A DNA stretch of 64,000 bases from Moritella sp. PE36 (GTDB taxonomy: Bacteria > Pseudomonadota > Gammaproteobacteria > Enterobacterales > Moritellaceae): the NCBI RefSeq assembly GCF_000170855.1, contig NZ_ABCQ01000007.1, positions 79,226-143,225 on the forward strand, read 5' to 3'. Within the stretch, counting starts at the first letter, position 1. Each line of letters starts with the position of its first letter. The notes under the pieces are model-generated. The model had not been told where the DNA came from, searched no databases, and saw nothing but the letters and a program-made list of their open reading frames with translations. The position numbers were made by a program, and so were the translations under genes. Below are positions 31,348 to 40,699 of this stretch, in pieces.

Positions 31348-32119
31348 TTGTAATATATTTTTGTGTTTGGAACGCTAATGGAAATTGAGCTAATAATTGC
31401 CGACTATATACTTCAGCGACGGCCGAATTATTCAGTTTTTCTGCAATATTAAAACCCAACCAAAGACTACGAGCGGTTACTTTACTGATTGACTCATATA
31501 TAGTTAATTGTTGTTTGGCCACCGCATAATCGGCCAGTTTATAGTGTAATTCAGCAATAGAGAACAGCACGTTTAAATTTTGCGGTTCATATGCGAAAGA
31601 TGACTGTAAATACTTTAATGCAAGGGGATTATTGCCTTGTTCATGCGCACAGCGCCCCGCATTTTCATAACTATTCGCAATTTGGTTATAGCTCGGCGAC
31701 GCGATTGCGGTTAAAAACTCAGTTTCTGCTTCATCAAATCGCGCAAGTCCACATAGAAATACACCAAAGTTATTATGAATATTACCATCATCTGGTGCCA
31801 GGTCGAGCGCATATAAATAGGCTTTCTCAGCTTGTTGATGCTCTTTTACTTTCTGATAGTAATATGCATAAGCTAAATAAATATTCGCATCGTCAGGTGT
31901 ATAACGATTAGCTTTATCAAGATTTATTTTCGCATTTTGATAGTGTTCAATTTCAATATACTTAAGCGCTAAGGTGAGTCGGCTTCGGGACGCTGCAATT
32001 TTATCAACAGAGTTATCAGTCAAGCCAGCACTGGTTTCAATATAACTTTGTGTGCTACATCCAGCCAGTGCTGTTATTAGTAATCCTACTACAGCGAAAC
32101 GTTTCATGCCTAAATCCAT
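31337..32119 (-). CDS. pilF: PilF/PilW, type IV pilus assembly lipoprotein
   Basis: 260 aa (256 if ATG 32107 is used). The signal peptide ends in LAGC (Cys near 21), so it is an outer-membrane lipoprotein. At least four TPR motifs follow (for example NIYLAYAYYYQKVKEHQQAEKAYLYALDL written in pieces across residues 80-108). PilF/PilW is the pilotin for secretin PilQ. Gene order rlmN-pilF-rodZ-ispG is the standard one. No clear Shine-Dalgarno separates the two start candidates. Confidence 0.92.
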   Translation of the reverse strand: MDLGMKRFAVVGLLITALAGCSTQSYIETSAGLTDNSVDKIAASRSRLTLALKYIEIEHYQNAKINLDKANRYTPDDANIYLAYAYYYQKVKEHQQAEKAYLYALDLAPDDGNIHNNFGVFLCGLARFDEAETEFLTAIASPSYNQIANSYENAGRCAHEQGNNPLALKYLQSSFAYEPQNLNVLFSIAELHYKLADYAVAKQQLTIYESISKVTARSLWLGFNIAEKLNNSAVAEVYSRQLLAQFPLAFQTQKYITNDY

Positions 32120-32132
32120 CTAGTCAAAAGTA

Positions 32133-33248
32133 TTAATCAGCCATCTTGACTGAAATCGCTTCACCTTGCATCCGTTTTTTTAATGTTCTTTTCGTTCTGT
32201 CGATTACATCGCCCGCTAATTGACCACAAGCAGCATCAATATCATCACCGCGGGTTTTACGAATTGTCACCGTATTTTCGTATTCCATCAGCACCTTATT
32301 AAAGCGATCGATGCGGCTATTACTTGGTTTACCATAGTCACTGCCCGGGAACGGGTTAAACGGGATCAAGTTAATTTTACACGGCGTATCTTTTAATAAA
32401 TGCGCTAATTCATGTGCTTGATCGGTTGAATCATTCACGTGATCAAGTAATACATACTCAATCGTTACTTTTTTACGATTGGCATTTGATTTACCAATAT
32501 AGTTTTTAACCGATGCTAGTAACATTTCAATATTATACTTTTTATTGATAGGGACAAGCTCGTCACGTAATGTATCATTCGATGCATGCAATGAAATAGC
32601 CAATGCTACATCAATTGAATCCGCTAATTTATCTAATGCAGGTACTACACCAGAAGTAGATACGGTTACACGACGTTTTGATAAACCAAAACCATAATCA
32701 TCTAACATTATGTTCAATGCCGGGACCAAGTTTGTCATGTTAAGCAGTGGTTCACCCATACCCATCATCACGACATTGGTGATCGCACGTTTCTTATTAT
32801 TAAAACCGATAACTTGACTTGCACGCCAAACCTGACCGATAATTTCAGATACACGTAGGTTACGGTTAAAACCTTGTTGTGCAGTCGAACAGAATGTACA
32901 TTCGAGAGCACAACCTACCTGAGATGATACACACAGAGTCGCGCGGTCACCGTCTGGGATGTAGACCGTTTCATATTCTTGACCATCAACTTTTAATGCC
33001 CACTTGATCGTACCATCAGCACTGCGTTGCTCTTTGCTAATTTCAGGTGCTTGAATAACAGTTTCACGTAATAATTTTTCTCGTAACTTTTTATTCAAGT
33101 TAGTCATTTCATTAATATCATCACAGCCTTCATGATAGATCCATTTCATCACTTGATCAGCACGGAATGGTTTTTCACCAATGTCAGCGAAATATTGGCG
33201 CATCGCTTTGCGATCTAAGTCTAATAGATTAATTTTTTTATTACTCAT
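32133..33248 (-). CDS. rlmN: RlmN, dual-specificity 23S rRNA/tRNA adenine-C2 methyltransferase
   Basis: 371 aa radical SAM enzyme that makes m2A2503 in 23S rRNA and m2A37 in some tRNAs. The radical SAM motif is ECTFCSTA (CxxxCxxC including the preceding Cys of VGCALEC), with GMGEPL downstream and the mechanistic Cys in [13 protein letters not shown] near the C-terminus. ATG 33248 is chosen because GAGG lies 8 nt upstream; an in-frame ATG at 33266 would add 6 residues. Confidence 0.97.
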   Translation of the reverse strand: MSNKKINLLDLDRKAMRQYFADIGEKPFRADQVMKWIYHEGCDDINEMTNLNKKLREKLLRETVIQAPEISKEQRSADGTIKWALKVDGQEYETVYIPDGDRATLCVSSQVGCALECTFCSTAQQGFNRNLRVSEIIGQVWRASQVIGFNNKKRAITNVVMMGMGEPLLNMTNLVPALNIMLDDYGFGLSKRRVTVSTSGVVPALDKLADSIDVALAISLHASNDTLRDELVPINKKYNIEMLLASVKNYIGKSNANRKKVTIEYVLLDHVNDSTDQAHELAHLLKDTPCKINLIPFNPFPGSDYGKPSNSRIDRFNKVLMEYENTVTIRKTRGDDIDAACGQLAGDVIDRTKRTLKKRMQGEAISVKMAD

Positions 33249-33607
33249 GAAGTGAGCCTCTGTCATTTATTTTATTCGGTTTGAAACAATTTAAGACTCA
33301 ATTTTAAACCATACTTAAGCATAGTTGGATAAAAAAGACGATACTAAAATTGAGGTTTCAGGGCGCGGGATTGTACAAAGTTTAACGCCTAGACGCTAGC
33401 GCATTAGCCGAATTAAACAAAATAATTTATTAACCGTTATTTTCAATAACAAAGAATCGAGTGCGATAACAAATGATTAAGGCTGAATATCAGAGTTTAA
33501 AGAGGAAATGCATAGAATGTGGAGGTGGGAAATATAATCATAAAACCGGGCAGTAAATTAATCACGCATCACTACGCAACGACTTTACAGCCCGCTACAC
33601 TAACTCA
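33249..33607. other. 359-bp gap between ndk and rlmN
   Basis: No convincing gene is seen. It should hold the rlmN promoter. A perfect 10-bp inverted repeat, CTCAATTTTA (33297-33306) with TAAAATTGAG (33345-33354), lies in the presumed 5' leader of rlmN. A weak large-loop hairpin near 33545-33590 could end ndk transcription. Confidence 0.5.
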
Positions 33608-34033
33608 TTAACGTGGGCATACTTCGTTTTCAGTAAAGAAGTAAGCAATTTCACGTGCAGCTGATTCTTCACTATCAGAACCATGTACCGCATTCAAACG
33701 CATGCTCTCAGCATAGTCACAACGTAACGTGCCCGCGGCTGCATTTTCAGGGTTAGTCGCCCCCATTAACTCACGGTAGAAAGTGATCGCATTTTCACCT
33801 TCTAATACTTGCACCATGAGCGGACCTGACGTCATAAATTCCATCAATGGTTCGTAGAATACTTTGCCTTCATGTTCTGCATAAAAACCTTCCGCTTGTT
33901 CACGGGTAAGGTGAAGCATTTTTGCTGCAACAACATTTAAACCACTTGCTTCAATACGAGAGTAAATAGCACCAATTAAATTTTTTCTTACTGCATCAGG
34001 CTTAACAATAGAAAATGTGCGTTGAATCGCCAT
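33608..34033 (-). CDS. ndk: Nucleoside diphosphate kinase
   Basis: 141 aa. It transfers the gamma phosphate between nucleoside tri- and diphosphates through a phosphohistidine. The active-site segment [16 protein letters not shown] carries the catalytic His (near 117), and the N-terminal [19 protein letters not shown] is family standard. Monocistronic, with a 228-bp gap upstream. Confidence 0.98.
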   Translation of the reverse strand: MAIQRTFSIVKPDAVRKNLIGAIYSRIEASGLNVVAAKMLHLTREQAEGFYAEHEGKVFYEPLMEFMTSGPLMVQVLEGENAITFYRELMGATNPENAAAGTLRCDYAESMRLNAVHGSDSEESAAREIAYFFTENEVCPR

Positions 34034-34261
34034 AATTTTTAACCTTAATTTGAGAAGTTTACAATCTTAGTTTGACTCACTGAATAAAACAGCGAGTCCG
34101 TAAGATAACCGTTCAAAATAAAGGTTATCTTATTAACATCGACTTTAATTGCATTACAATTTTTAAACAAGTGTTAATCGCGAAACGACACTTAAATAAC
34201 GAGTAATGCGAGCCTTATCCTGCACAAATCAGTTACATTGCCTAATTGTTTAAATATCAGA

Positions 34262-35584
34262 CTATTTATCCAGTGAATTAAGATCCAAATCAGTCATCAT
34301 GCTCTGCTTATCAGTCGATTCAGCAGGCAATTGTGATGCTAAATCATCACCTATTTGGTTCGATATCACTTTTTCAAATTTGCGTTTTTGCCAAAACTTA
34401 ATACTAAATAATGCTGCAACCGCTAAAAGGAGTAACAAGATCAAACCGCCAATGACCCACAATAATAAATTCCAGTCACTCTCTGAATCTTCGAACATAT
34501 CCATTGCGGTCTCTGTCGTGTCTGCCTGAGAGGCTGTAGCAGCAAGAATCAGAGCACTATCAATAACAATCGGTCTTGGTATCACAAATGCTTCTGAAGG
34601 CATGTTTATGGTAATCTCACGTCCTGCTGTTGTGGTCGCAAACAACACTAATTCAATGCTATAACTGCCAAACTCTGCGGGTCGTGCAAAAGAATGAATT
34701 TGTTCTGTCATCCCTGCTTCACCATAAATGATAAAGTCATTACTTTTACCACGATTAACTGATTCGAGACGGCCTTTAATAACAATACTCTCGGGCTTTA
34801 ATTCGTCAGTATCATAAGTCAGTTTTAACTGCGGGTCGGCATCCATCAGTAAGGGTAACATCTGCGTTTTTATTGGTTTTGGGAACAGGACAATATCTTG
34901 ATTAAAATGACGACTAAAAGCATTGTTTGTTACTGCCACCTCAAATTTATACTTACCCGTCGCTAAATCAAGTTGCAAATAGGCCGTAAAAAGCCCGTCT
35001 TCAGGTACTTCATCAAAAAAAACGCCTTTATCATTAAACTTCGCCAACTCTTGAGAGGTAAAGCTAAAATTTTCGTCTTCTGTGCGATTATAACCATAAG
35101 CAGTAACAATCAGTTCGGTATCGCGTAAATACGTGGCGTTAAGGCGCTTTTGCAAATGCAATAATTCACCCGTAATTTTTAAGCGTTCGCCACTATATAA
35201 CTGAATAGGCAAACGATTAACTTGCAGTTGTACGTCTGACAATAATTGAATACGGTTATCACCTTGGATCTTACCTAATGCTTGCCAGGGTCCAGGCATC
35301 GGATTTTCAATCGTGATAATGTCATGCTCTTTGCCTTCAATCCAATGAACGCGATCAGACTTATCCCAAATATAAACTTTGCTGCCGTCAGGACGCACTA
35401 AGATAACCGCTTTAGAAAAACGTTCACGCGCAATAATAAAGGTGAGTTGCTCAATGCCATAATCAACCCGAAAACGATTATCTAACAACTTGATATCACT
35501 GGTCTGATAAACACTTTTAGCCGATGTAAAGGTGCTGATACCAACTGCACCAATCAATGCCAATAACAACCAAATCTTACGCAT
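34262..35584 (-). CDS. TIGR03503-type conserved membrane-anchored periplasmic protein
   Basis: About 440 aa. It has an N-terminal signal (MRKIWLLLALIGAVGISTFTSA), a large periplasmic domain of beta-rich character, one membrane span near residues 379-402 (LLLWVIGGLILLLLLAVAALF), and a short basic then acidic cytoplasmic tail. I recognise it as the TIGR03503 family found in Vibrio/Shewanella-type bacteria; the function is unknown. ATG 35584 is chosen because AAGGA lies 5 nt upstream. It follows dnaQ by 13 bp and may be co-transcribed with it. Confidence 0.75.
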   Translation of the reverse strand: MRKIWLLLALIGAVGISTFTSAKSVYQTSDIKLLDNRFRVDYGIEQLTFIIARERFSKAVILVRPDGSKVYIWDKSDRVHWIEGKEHDIITIENPMPGPWQALGKIQGDNRIQLLSDVQLQVNRLPIQLYSGERLKITGELLHLQKRLNATYLRDTELIVTAYGYNRTEDENFSFTSQELAKFNDKGVFFDEVPEDGLFTAYLQLDLATGKYKFEVAVTNNAFSRHFNQDIVLFPKPIKTQMLPLLMDADPQLKLTYDTDELKPESIVIKGRLESVNRGKSNDFIIYGEAGMTEQIHSFARPAEFGSYSIELVLFATTTAGREITINMPSEAFVIPRPIVIDSALILAATASQADTTETAMDMFEDSESDWNLLLWVIGGLILLLLLAVAALFSIKFWQKRKFEKVISNQIGDDLASQLPAESTDKQSMMTDLDLNSLDK

Positions 35585-35597
35585 GTTTATCCTTATC

Positions 35598-36335
35598 TTA
35601 GTGTACTTGCCACAGCGCATCACCAACGATACCAAGTCGTTCATCATGCGCTTTCAGTTCATCATCTGTTGCTTGCACCACTTTCAATGGCGCTCGGCTT
35701 GCTGCAACACGGCGAATACCACCACCCTGCGAATTAGCGCTATCTTGCGATAAATTCAACTTAGTCTGGCCACCCGTCATAAACAGATAAACGTCAGCTA
35801 AGATCTCCGCATCCAGTAATGCGCCATGCAGGGTACGGTGTGAATTATCAATACCATAACGAGTACATAGCACGTCTAAGTTATTTCGTTTACCTGGGAA
35901 AAGTTTCTTAGCAATAGCTAATGTATCGGTAATCTTACAAATTTCTTTAGTTGCAGGCAGACCTTTATTCAGTAATCTAAATTCATGGTCCAGGAAGTTA
36001 GTATCAAACGAAGCGTTGTGTGCAACTAACTCGGCACCAACAATAAAGGCGATAAATTCATCTGCGATCGTTGCGAAACTGGGTTTGTCTTGCAAAAATT
36101 CATCGGTAATACCGTGTACTGCGATCGCCTCTGGATCAACCAAACGGTCTGGCTTGATATAAACATGATATGTACGTCCCGTCGGACGACGATTGATCAA
36201 CTCAATACAACCGATTTCAATCACGCGGTGACCAATGTGTACACCACCTGCGCCCATATTCATACCGGTTGTTTCTGTATCAAAAACGATTACACGACCA
36301 GCGCCCTGTATTAACTCTGCATTGTCCAACGACAT
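35598..36335 (-). CDS. dnaQ: DnaQ, DNA polymerase III epsilon (proofreading) subunit
   Basis: 245 aa DEDDh exonuclease. Exo I is VIVFDTETTGMN (near 15), Exo II is LVAHNASFDTNFLDHEF (near 100), and Exo III is HGALLDAEILADVY (near 160). The C-terminal tail that binds the alpha subunit is present. ATG 36335 is preferred over 36347 because GGTGAG lies 4 nt upstream. In many relatives rnhA adjoins dnaQ; here it does not. Confidence 0.96.
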   Translation of the reverse strand: MSLDNAELIQGAGRVIVFDTETTGMNMGAGGVHIGHRVIEIGCIELINRRPTGRTYHVYIKPDRLVDPEAIAVHGITDEFLQDKPSFATIADEFIAFIVGAELVAHNASFDTNFLDHEFRLLNKGLPATKEICKITDTLAIAKKLFPGKRNNLDVLCTRYGIDNSHRTLHGALLDAEILADVYLFMTGGQTKLNLSQDSANSQGGGIRRVAASRAPLKVVQATDDELKAHDERLGIVGDALWQVH

Positions 36336-36458
36336 AAATCTCACCACCTAAATTAAACTGTCGCTATTCTAATATGAATTAGCCTTCGATTCACCTGATA
36401 ACACGCCTAAATCAAATGCAGAAGTAAACTTGGCAAATAAAAAAAAGAATAATCAAGT

Positions 36459-37208
36459 CTAAGACGGCTTATGCGGTAATTTTTGCGTGGCACCCGTCGG
36501 TATAAAACGCCGTTTAGCATAGCTGACTTGCCACCAATTTTTGACCGGTGATATTGGCGCACGGCGTTTACGCGCAACAATAAAATAGACCGATGAAAAA
36601 GAAGGGAAATGCATTTGACCGATACTCTCAGACCACCAGGTTAATGGTTTTTTACCTAAAAAAGAGGTAAAGCCAAAACGGTCATCTTGAATAATTTCGA
36701 AACCAAGTAACTCTAACCAATCTTTAATACGCGCAGGGGTAAACATTCTTCCCGACCAAGGCGGATGATTACGTTTAATCCCACATAGTTTAACCAAACC
36801 ACACAGTGACAACGGATTATAACCACTTAAGATAAGATAACCGTCACCCGTTAATACCCGCTCAACCTCACGCAATACTTGATGAGGATCCGCCGAAAAA
36901 TCCAATGATTGCGTCAAGATACACGCATCAATGCAATTTTCCTGAAACGGTAGATGAGCAGGATCAATAAATATCCCCCCCATACCTAACTCTGACGTCG
37001 CCGTTACTTGATGTTGTATACTGCAGCCAAAACAATTAAGCTCACCACTTAACGAGCCCAATTTTAGTAGATGGTATCCAAATATTGTTGGACACCAAGC
37101 ATCAAGGCGCGCCTGAATTTGGCTAGCAAGCCACTCTCCCATAGGAAGATCATTCCAAGAATGGGGAATTGTTATCTCATGTTTATGATGTGCAGGTTTT
37201 ATTAACAC
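36459..37208 (-). CDS. yafS: YafS-like SAM-dependent methyltransferase
   Basis: 249 aa class I methyltransferase of the methyltransf_11 type. The post-I region is weak, but motifs CIDACILTQSLDFSADPHQVLREVERVLTGDGYLILSGYNPLS (split over residues 88-135) are typical. It is divergent from gloB, as yafS is in E. coli, which supports the name. The substrate is unknown. The protein has a basic C-terminal tail. Confidence 0.82.
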   Translation of the reverse strand: MLIKPAHHKHEITIPHSWNDLPMGEWLASQIQARLDAWCPTIFGYHLLKLGSLSGELNCFGCSIQHQVTATSELGMGGIFIDPAHLPFQENCIDACILTQSLDFSADPHQVLREVERVLTGDGYLILSGYNPLSLCGLVKLCGIKRNHPPWSGRMFTPARIKDWLELLGFEIIQDDRFGFTSFLGKKPLTWWSESIGQMHFPSFSSVYFIVARKRRAPISPVKNWWQVSYAKRRFIPTGATQKLPHKPS

Positions 37209-37273
37209 GACAATATCCGCTAAAATTTTGTTTTATATGTAATTAAAGATAATCCCATAAAGAGAGCGATGCA

Positions 37274-38050
37274 ATGCTTGAAGTCATTTCTATACCAACA
37301 TTTAACGACAATTATGTTTGGTTAATCAAAAATACTGAAAATAATCACTGTTGTATCGTTGATCCCGGTCAAGCAGACCCAGTATTACAAGTCATTAATC
37401 AGCAAAATTTAATTCTCGAGGCGATTTTAATTACCCATCACCACTATGATCATATCGATGGTATTAGTGACATTCTTAACGCATCGACCAATCCTGTGCA
37501 GGTCTATTCGTCGATTGCGATAGACGTTGATGCACCGGTCACCTTAGTCACTGAAAATAGCCAGTTAAATCTACTTAATAATAGTTTAGCATTGACCGTA
37601 ATGGCGACACCGGGGCATAAACGTGAACATGTAGTTTACTATAACCAGACGATGTTGTTCTCGGGTGATACCCTATTTTCTGGTGGTTGCGGTCGACTTC
37701 TTGATGGTAGCGCGGCAGAATTGTTTTCATCACTACAACGCATTAAAGCCTTAGATGAAAATATTTTGGTGTATCCCGCTCACGAATATACCCAAGCGAA
37801 CTTAATGTTTTGCTATGCCGTAGAACCACAAAATAGCGCACTAAAAAAACATATTGAACACACCGCAAAGCTACGTCAACAAGGGCTGCCGACCGTACCA
37901 AACAGCCTGAAAAACGAGAAGGAAATCAATGTTTTCTTACGCACCAACGAAGCAACTGTCAGTATGGCTATGGAACATAAACTGCTTGATATCCTCACCA
38001 GCGAGCAAGCTGTATTCACTGCATTAAGAGTCTGGAAAGACCACTTTTAA
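37274..38050 (+). CDS. gloB: Hydroxyacylglutathione hydrolase (glyoxalase II)
   Basis: 258 aa metallo-beta-lactamase fold enzyme. It hydrolyses S-D-lactoylglutathione in methylglyoxal detoxification. The metal motif is THHHYDHIDG (residues 54-63), with further ligands in TPGHKREHVVYY, FSGDTLFSGGCGR and YPAHEYT. The C-terminal substrate-binding domain ends in RVWKDHF. GAGAG lies just upstream of the ATG. Confidence 0.97.
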   Translation: MLEVISIPTFNDNYVWLIKNTENNHCCIVDPGQADPVLQVINQQNLILEAILITHHHYDHIDGISDILNASTNPVQVYSSIAIDVDAPVTLVTENSQLNLLNNSLALTVMATPGHKREHVVYYNQTMLFSGDTLFSGGCGRLLDGSAAELFSSLQRIKALDENILVYPAHEYTQANLMFCYAVEPQNSALKKHIEHTAKLRQQGLPTVPNSLKNEKEINVFLRTNEATVSMAMEHKLLDILTSEQAVFTALRVWKDHF

Positions 38051-38134
38051 CCCAATATTAAGCATAATGCTACACTTGCTTTGTTTTCTGTTGGCTATTA
38101 GCATGTCAACGTTGTTCACTTATATAAGACGTAT

Positions 38135-39739
38135 ATGAAATTTAAATTATCTATTCCGGTATTGATATTACTGACCGGGTGTCAAATGACATCTGAAGAT
38201 CGTAGTAACGATGTGCAAACTACTATAACGCCTGTCGTTGCCCCATCTGTAAAAGCCAGCAATGAAGACAATGGTTTAGATAGTGCAACTGAAGAAAATA
38301 TTGCGAGACTCATTGTCGCCGAAGACGTGACCGTCGAGCCAATTGATAATGTTTGGGTTCGCATCGCTGAGCAAATGACTATTCCTATTCCCGATAATGC
38401 CCGTATTGCCAAACACCGTAAGTGGTTTTTAGACCACCCACAACATTTAAAAACGGTATCAAAACGTGCAGAACCATTTTTATATCTCATTGTTGAAGAG
38501 CTCGAGCGTCGTGGCTTACCCTTAGAACTGGCGCTGCTTCCTGTGGTAGAAAGTGCCTTTGACCCATTTGCCTACTCACATGGTAGCGCATCGGGTATGT
38601 GGCAATTTGTACCAGGCACAGCAACGCAATACGGTCTAGAGCAGAACTGGTGGTACGATGGTCGCCGTGACGTACTGGCATCGACAAGTGCAGCACTGAC
38701 CTATATGGAATACTTAAGTCGTCGCTTCGATGGTGACTGGTTACATGCCCTTGCTTCGTATAATTCAGGTCAAGGTCGCGTCGGTCGTTCTATTAAGCGT
38801 AACCAAAAAGCGGGCTTAGCAACGGACTTCTGGTCGTTGTCGCTTCCAAAAGAAACAGAGGCATACGTCCCTAAATTATTAGCGCTTGCTGATATATTAC
38901 AAAACGCTGAAAAATATAACCTGACGCTACCTGTGATTGATAACGAGCCTGCTATTCAGCAAGTTGACGTCAACAGCCAAATCGATTTAGCACTTGCCGC
39001 CGATTTAGCTGGGATGGATGTAGCGCAACTACAGCGTCTTAATCCTGGGTTTAACCAATGGGCTACCGCGCCAGATGGGCCACATACATTATTAATTCCC
39101 AATGAAAATGTAGCAAGGTTTGAAACTGCATTAGCAAAAACGGATGCGAAAGGCCGTTTAAACTGGGTTCGCTATAAAGTGAAGTCAGGTGATAGCCTAG
39201 GTGAAATTGCCCAAAACTATAATACTTCCAGCAAGATCATTGCCTCGGTTAACAATCTAGACAGCAGCATGATCAAGATCGGTCAAGCGTTGTTAATTCC
39301 AATGGCTGCTAAAGATCTCGATTATTATAAATTTAGCGAATCATCACGCATCACTCGTCGCCAAGAAAAACCCGCCGGACGCTTTAAAATAGTACATAAG
39401 GTACAGTCAGGTGATAACTTGTGGGATATTTCACGTGCCTACAAAGTTAACTACAAGAGTCTAGCTAAATGGAATAATATCGCACCTAAAGACACATTAA
39501 AGGTCAATCAAAAACTAGTGGTGTGGCAAGGTAAGAAACAAGGCAGTGCCAATGGTAAAGGCATTATGCGTAATATTACCTACAAGGTCCGTCAAGGTGA
39601 CTCACTTGAACGTATTGCCAATAAATTTAACGTAAAAGTAAAAGATCTGGTGAGATGGAATGGCCTTGCTAAGCAGAAATATATCCAACCTGGGCAAGCA
39701 CTACGACTTTATATTGACGTAACCAAGGTTAGTACCTAG
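38135..39739 (+). CDS. mltD: MltD, membrane-bound lytic murein transglycosylase D
   Basis: 534 aa. Lipobox LLTGC (Cys near 15). The SLT catalytic domain has VVESAFDPFAYSHGSASGMWQF (Glu near 138) and ALASYNSGQGRV. Three LysM modules follow, starting at YKVKSGDSLGEIA (near 348), HKVQSGDNLWDIS (near 427) and YKVRQGDSLERIA (near 486). It cleaves peptidoglycan glycan strands. The gloB-mltD neighbourhood is as in E. coli. A terminator follows about 140 bp downstream. Confidence 0.96.
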   Translation: MKFKLSIPVLILLTGCQMTSEDRSNDVQTTITPVVAPSVKASNEDNGLDSATEENIARLIVAEDVTVEPIDNVWVRIAEQMTIPIPDNARIAKHRKWFLDHPQHLKTVSKRAEPFLYLIVEELERRGLPLELALLPVVESAFDPFAYSHGSASGMWQFVPGTATQYGLEQNWWYDGRRDVLASTSAALTYMEYLSRRFDGDWLHALASYNSGQGRVGRSIKRNQKAGLATDFWSLSLPKETEAYVPKLLALADILQNAEKYNLTLPVIDNEPAIQQVDVNSQIDLALAADLAGMDVAQLQRLNPGFNQWATAPDGPHTLLIPNENVARFETALAKTDAKGRLNWVRYKVKSGDSLGEIAQNYNTSSKIIASVNNLDSSMIKIGQALLIPMAAKDLDYYKFSESSRITRRQEKPAGRFKIVHKVQSGDNLWDISRAYKVNYKSLAKWNNIAPKDTLKVNQKLVVWQGKKQGSANGKGIMRNITYKVRQGDSLERIANKFNVKVKDLVRWNGLAKQKYIQPGQALRLYIDVTKVST

Positions 39740-39811
39740 CTTCATAACTACCTCGTTATCTAGCTACCTAGGCGCTAAAGAACGAGTTAGCAACGCAAAG
39801 CCTACCTGTGG

Positions 39812-39876
39812 TTGATCAATTCAGTGATTGATAAATTCAGTGGCTGATAAAATTCGTGGTAGATCAATAATCCAGG
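39812..39876. repeat. Degenerate 16-bp tandem repeat after mltD
   Basis: Four imperfect units of the form TTGATAAATTCAGTGG start at 39812, 39828, 39844 and 39860. They are adjacent, without spacers. Confidence 0.6.
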
Positions 39877-39880
39877 CATA

Positions 39881-39928
39881 AAAAATGGCTTACTGTTAAG
39901 ATTTATTCTTAACCGTAAGCCATTTTTA
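39881..39928. terminator. Bidirectional terminator between mltD and the CHI-like gene
   Basis: Long stem AAAAATGGCTTAC-GTTAAG pairing with CTTAAC-GTAAGCCATTTTT, with A- and T-runs at the two ends; serves two convergent genes. Confidence 0.85.
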
Positions 39929-39961
39929 TTATTGCCTTGTAATGTTCAATTACAGTGCGAA

Positions 39962-40513
39962 TTATAAACCCAGCATATCTTCTTTCAGGTCATCATCAGC
40001 AGGCTCATCACCTAACCAAATAGACAATACCGCTTGGCGGAAAACGTCGTTATTAATAGTCGATAATTTTTCATTATTTTTATACGTTGCCAAACCTTTA
40101 CCTGGTGTACTCACTAAAGTAAATTGATCGCCTTTCGCTATCTCAGCACTAAACACACCAATAAACTCAGCTATTTCAGCAGAGATAGGGGCGGTATTAC
40201 CCTCAGTCGCGCTATCAAAACCGTCGTTGATCGCCGAAACCATCTTCTCAGAGGTAATCAGACCTGAAATTATATTAAGACGAATAGCGCTTACATCTTG
40301 GCTTTTTATTACATCTTTACTCGCTGTTTGTGTAAATAGCGAACCAACATACAGATCAATAAAGAATTTACTACGAACACCTGCCCCTTGATAATTAAGT
40401 GATGTACCTTCAACAGATACACTATCTGGTACTGAAACGCCAGACACTTCCTGTGCAGCATTAACAGAGAAACTTAATAGCATTGCAGAAGCTAGAGTTG
40501 CTAATTTATTCAT
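39962..40513 (-). CDS. Periplasmic chalcone-isomerase-like protein
   Basis: 183 aa with a signal peptide (MNKLATLASAMLLSFSVNA-AQ). The mature part matches the bacterial chalcone-isomerase-like family: VSVEGTSLNYQGAGVRSKFFIDLYVGSLF near residue 32-60 and a C-terminal VFRQAVLSIWLGDEPADDDLKEDMLG. Bacterial members are periplasmic and their substrate is unknown; they are unlikely to act on flavonoids. Monocistronic. Confidence 0.82.
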   Translation of the reverse strand: MNKLATLASAMLLSFSVNAAQEVSGVSVPDSVSVEGTSLNYQGAGVRSKFFIDLYVGSLFTQTASKDVIKSQDVSAIRLNIISGLITSEKMVSAINDGFDSATEGNTAPISAEIAEFIGVFSAEIAKGDQFTLVSTPGKGLATYKNNEKLSTINNDVFRQAVLSIWLGDEPADDDLKEDMLGL

Positions 40514-40637
40514 GACTTGATCCTATGTGAGTCGGTATTAAACGTCAATTTAACCATAAAGAAATTAGAGCTAAAACTCTAACCCTTTAGATTAAGTAAA
40601 TTTAATACCAATTCATTACCATTAAATTCATACCTAA

Positions 40638-40675
40638 TAAAAAAGCCACTTATTACGAAAATAAGTGGCTTTTTC
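40638..40675. terminator. Terminator of the AGCS symporter gene
   Basis: Stem AAAAAGCCACTTATT with its complement and a 4-nt loop, A-run and T-run on either side. Confidence 0.88.
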
Positions 40676-40699
40676 TAATTTTACAACACTAATTTATCA

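Noticed and set aside
39812..39876. Possible CRISPR array
   Set aside because: Units are adjacent with no spacers, too short and too degenerate.
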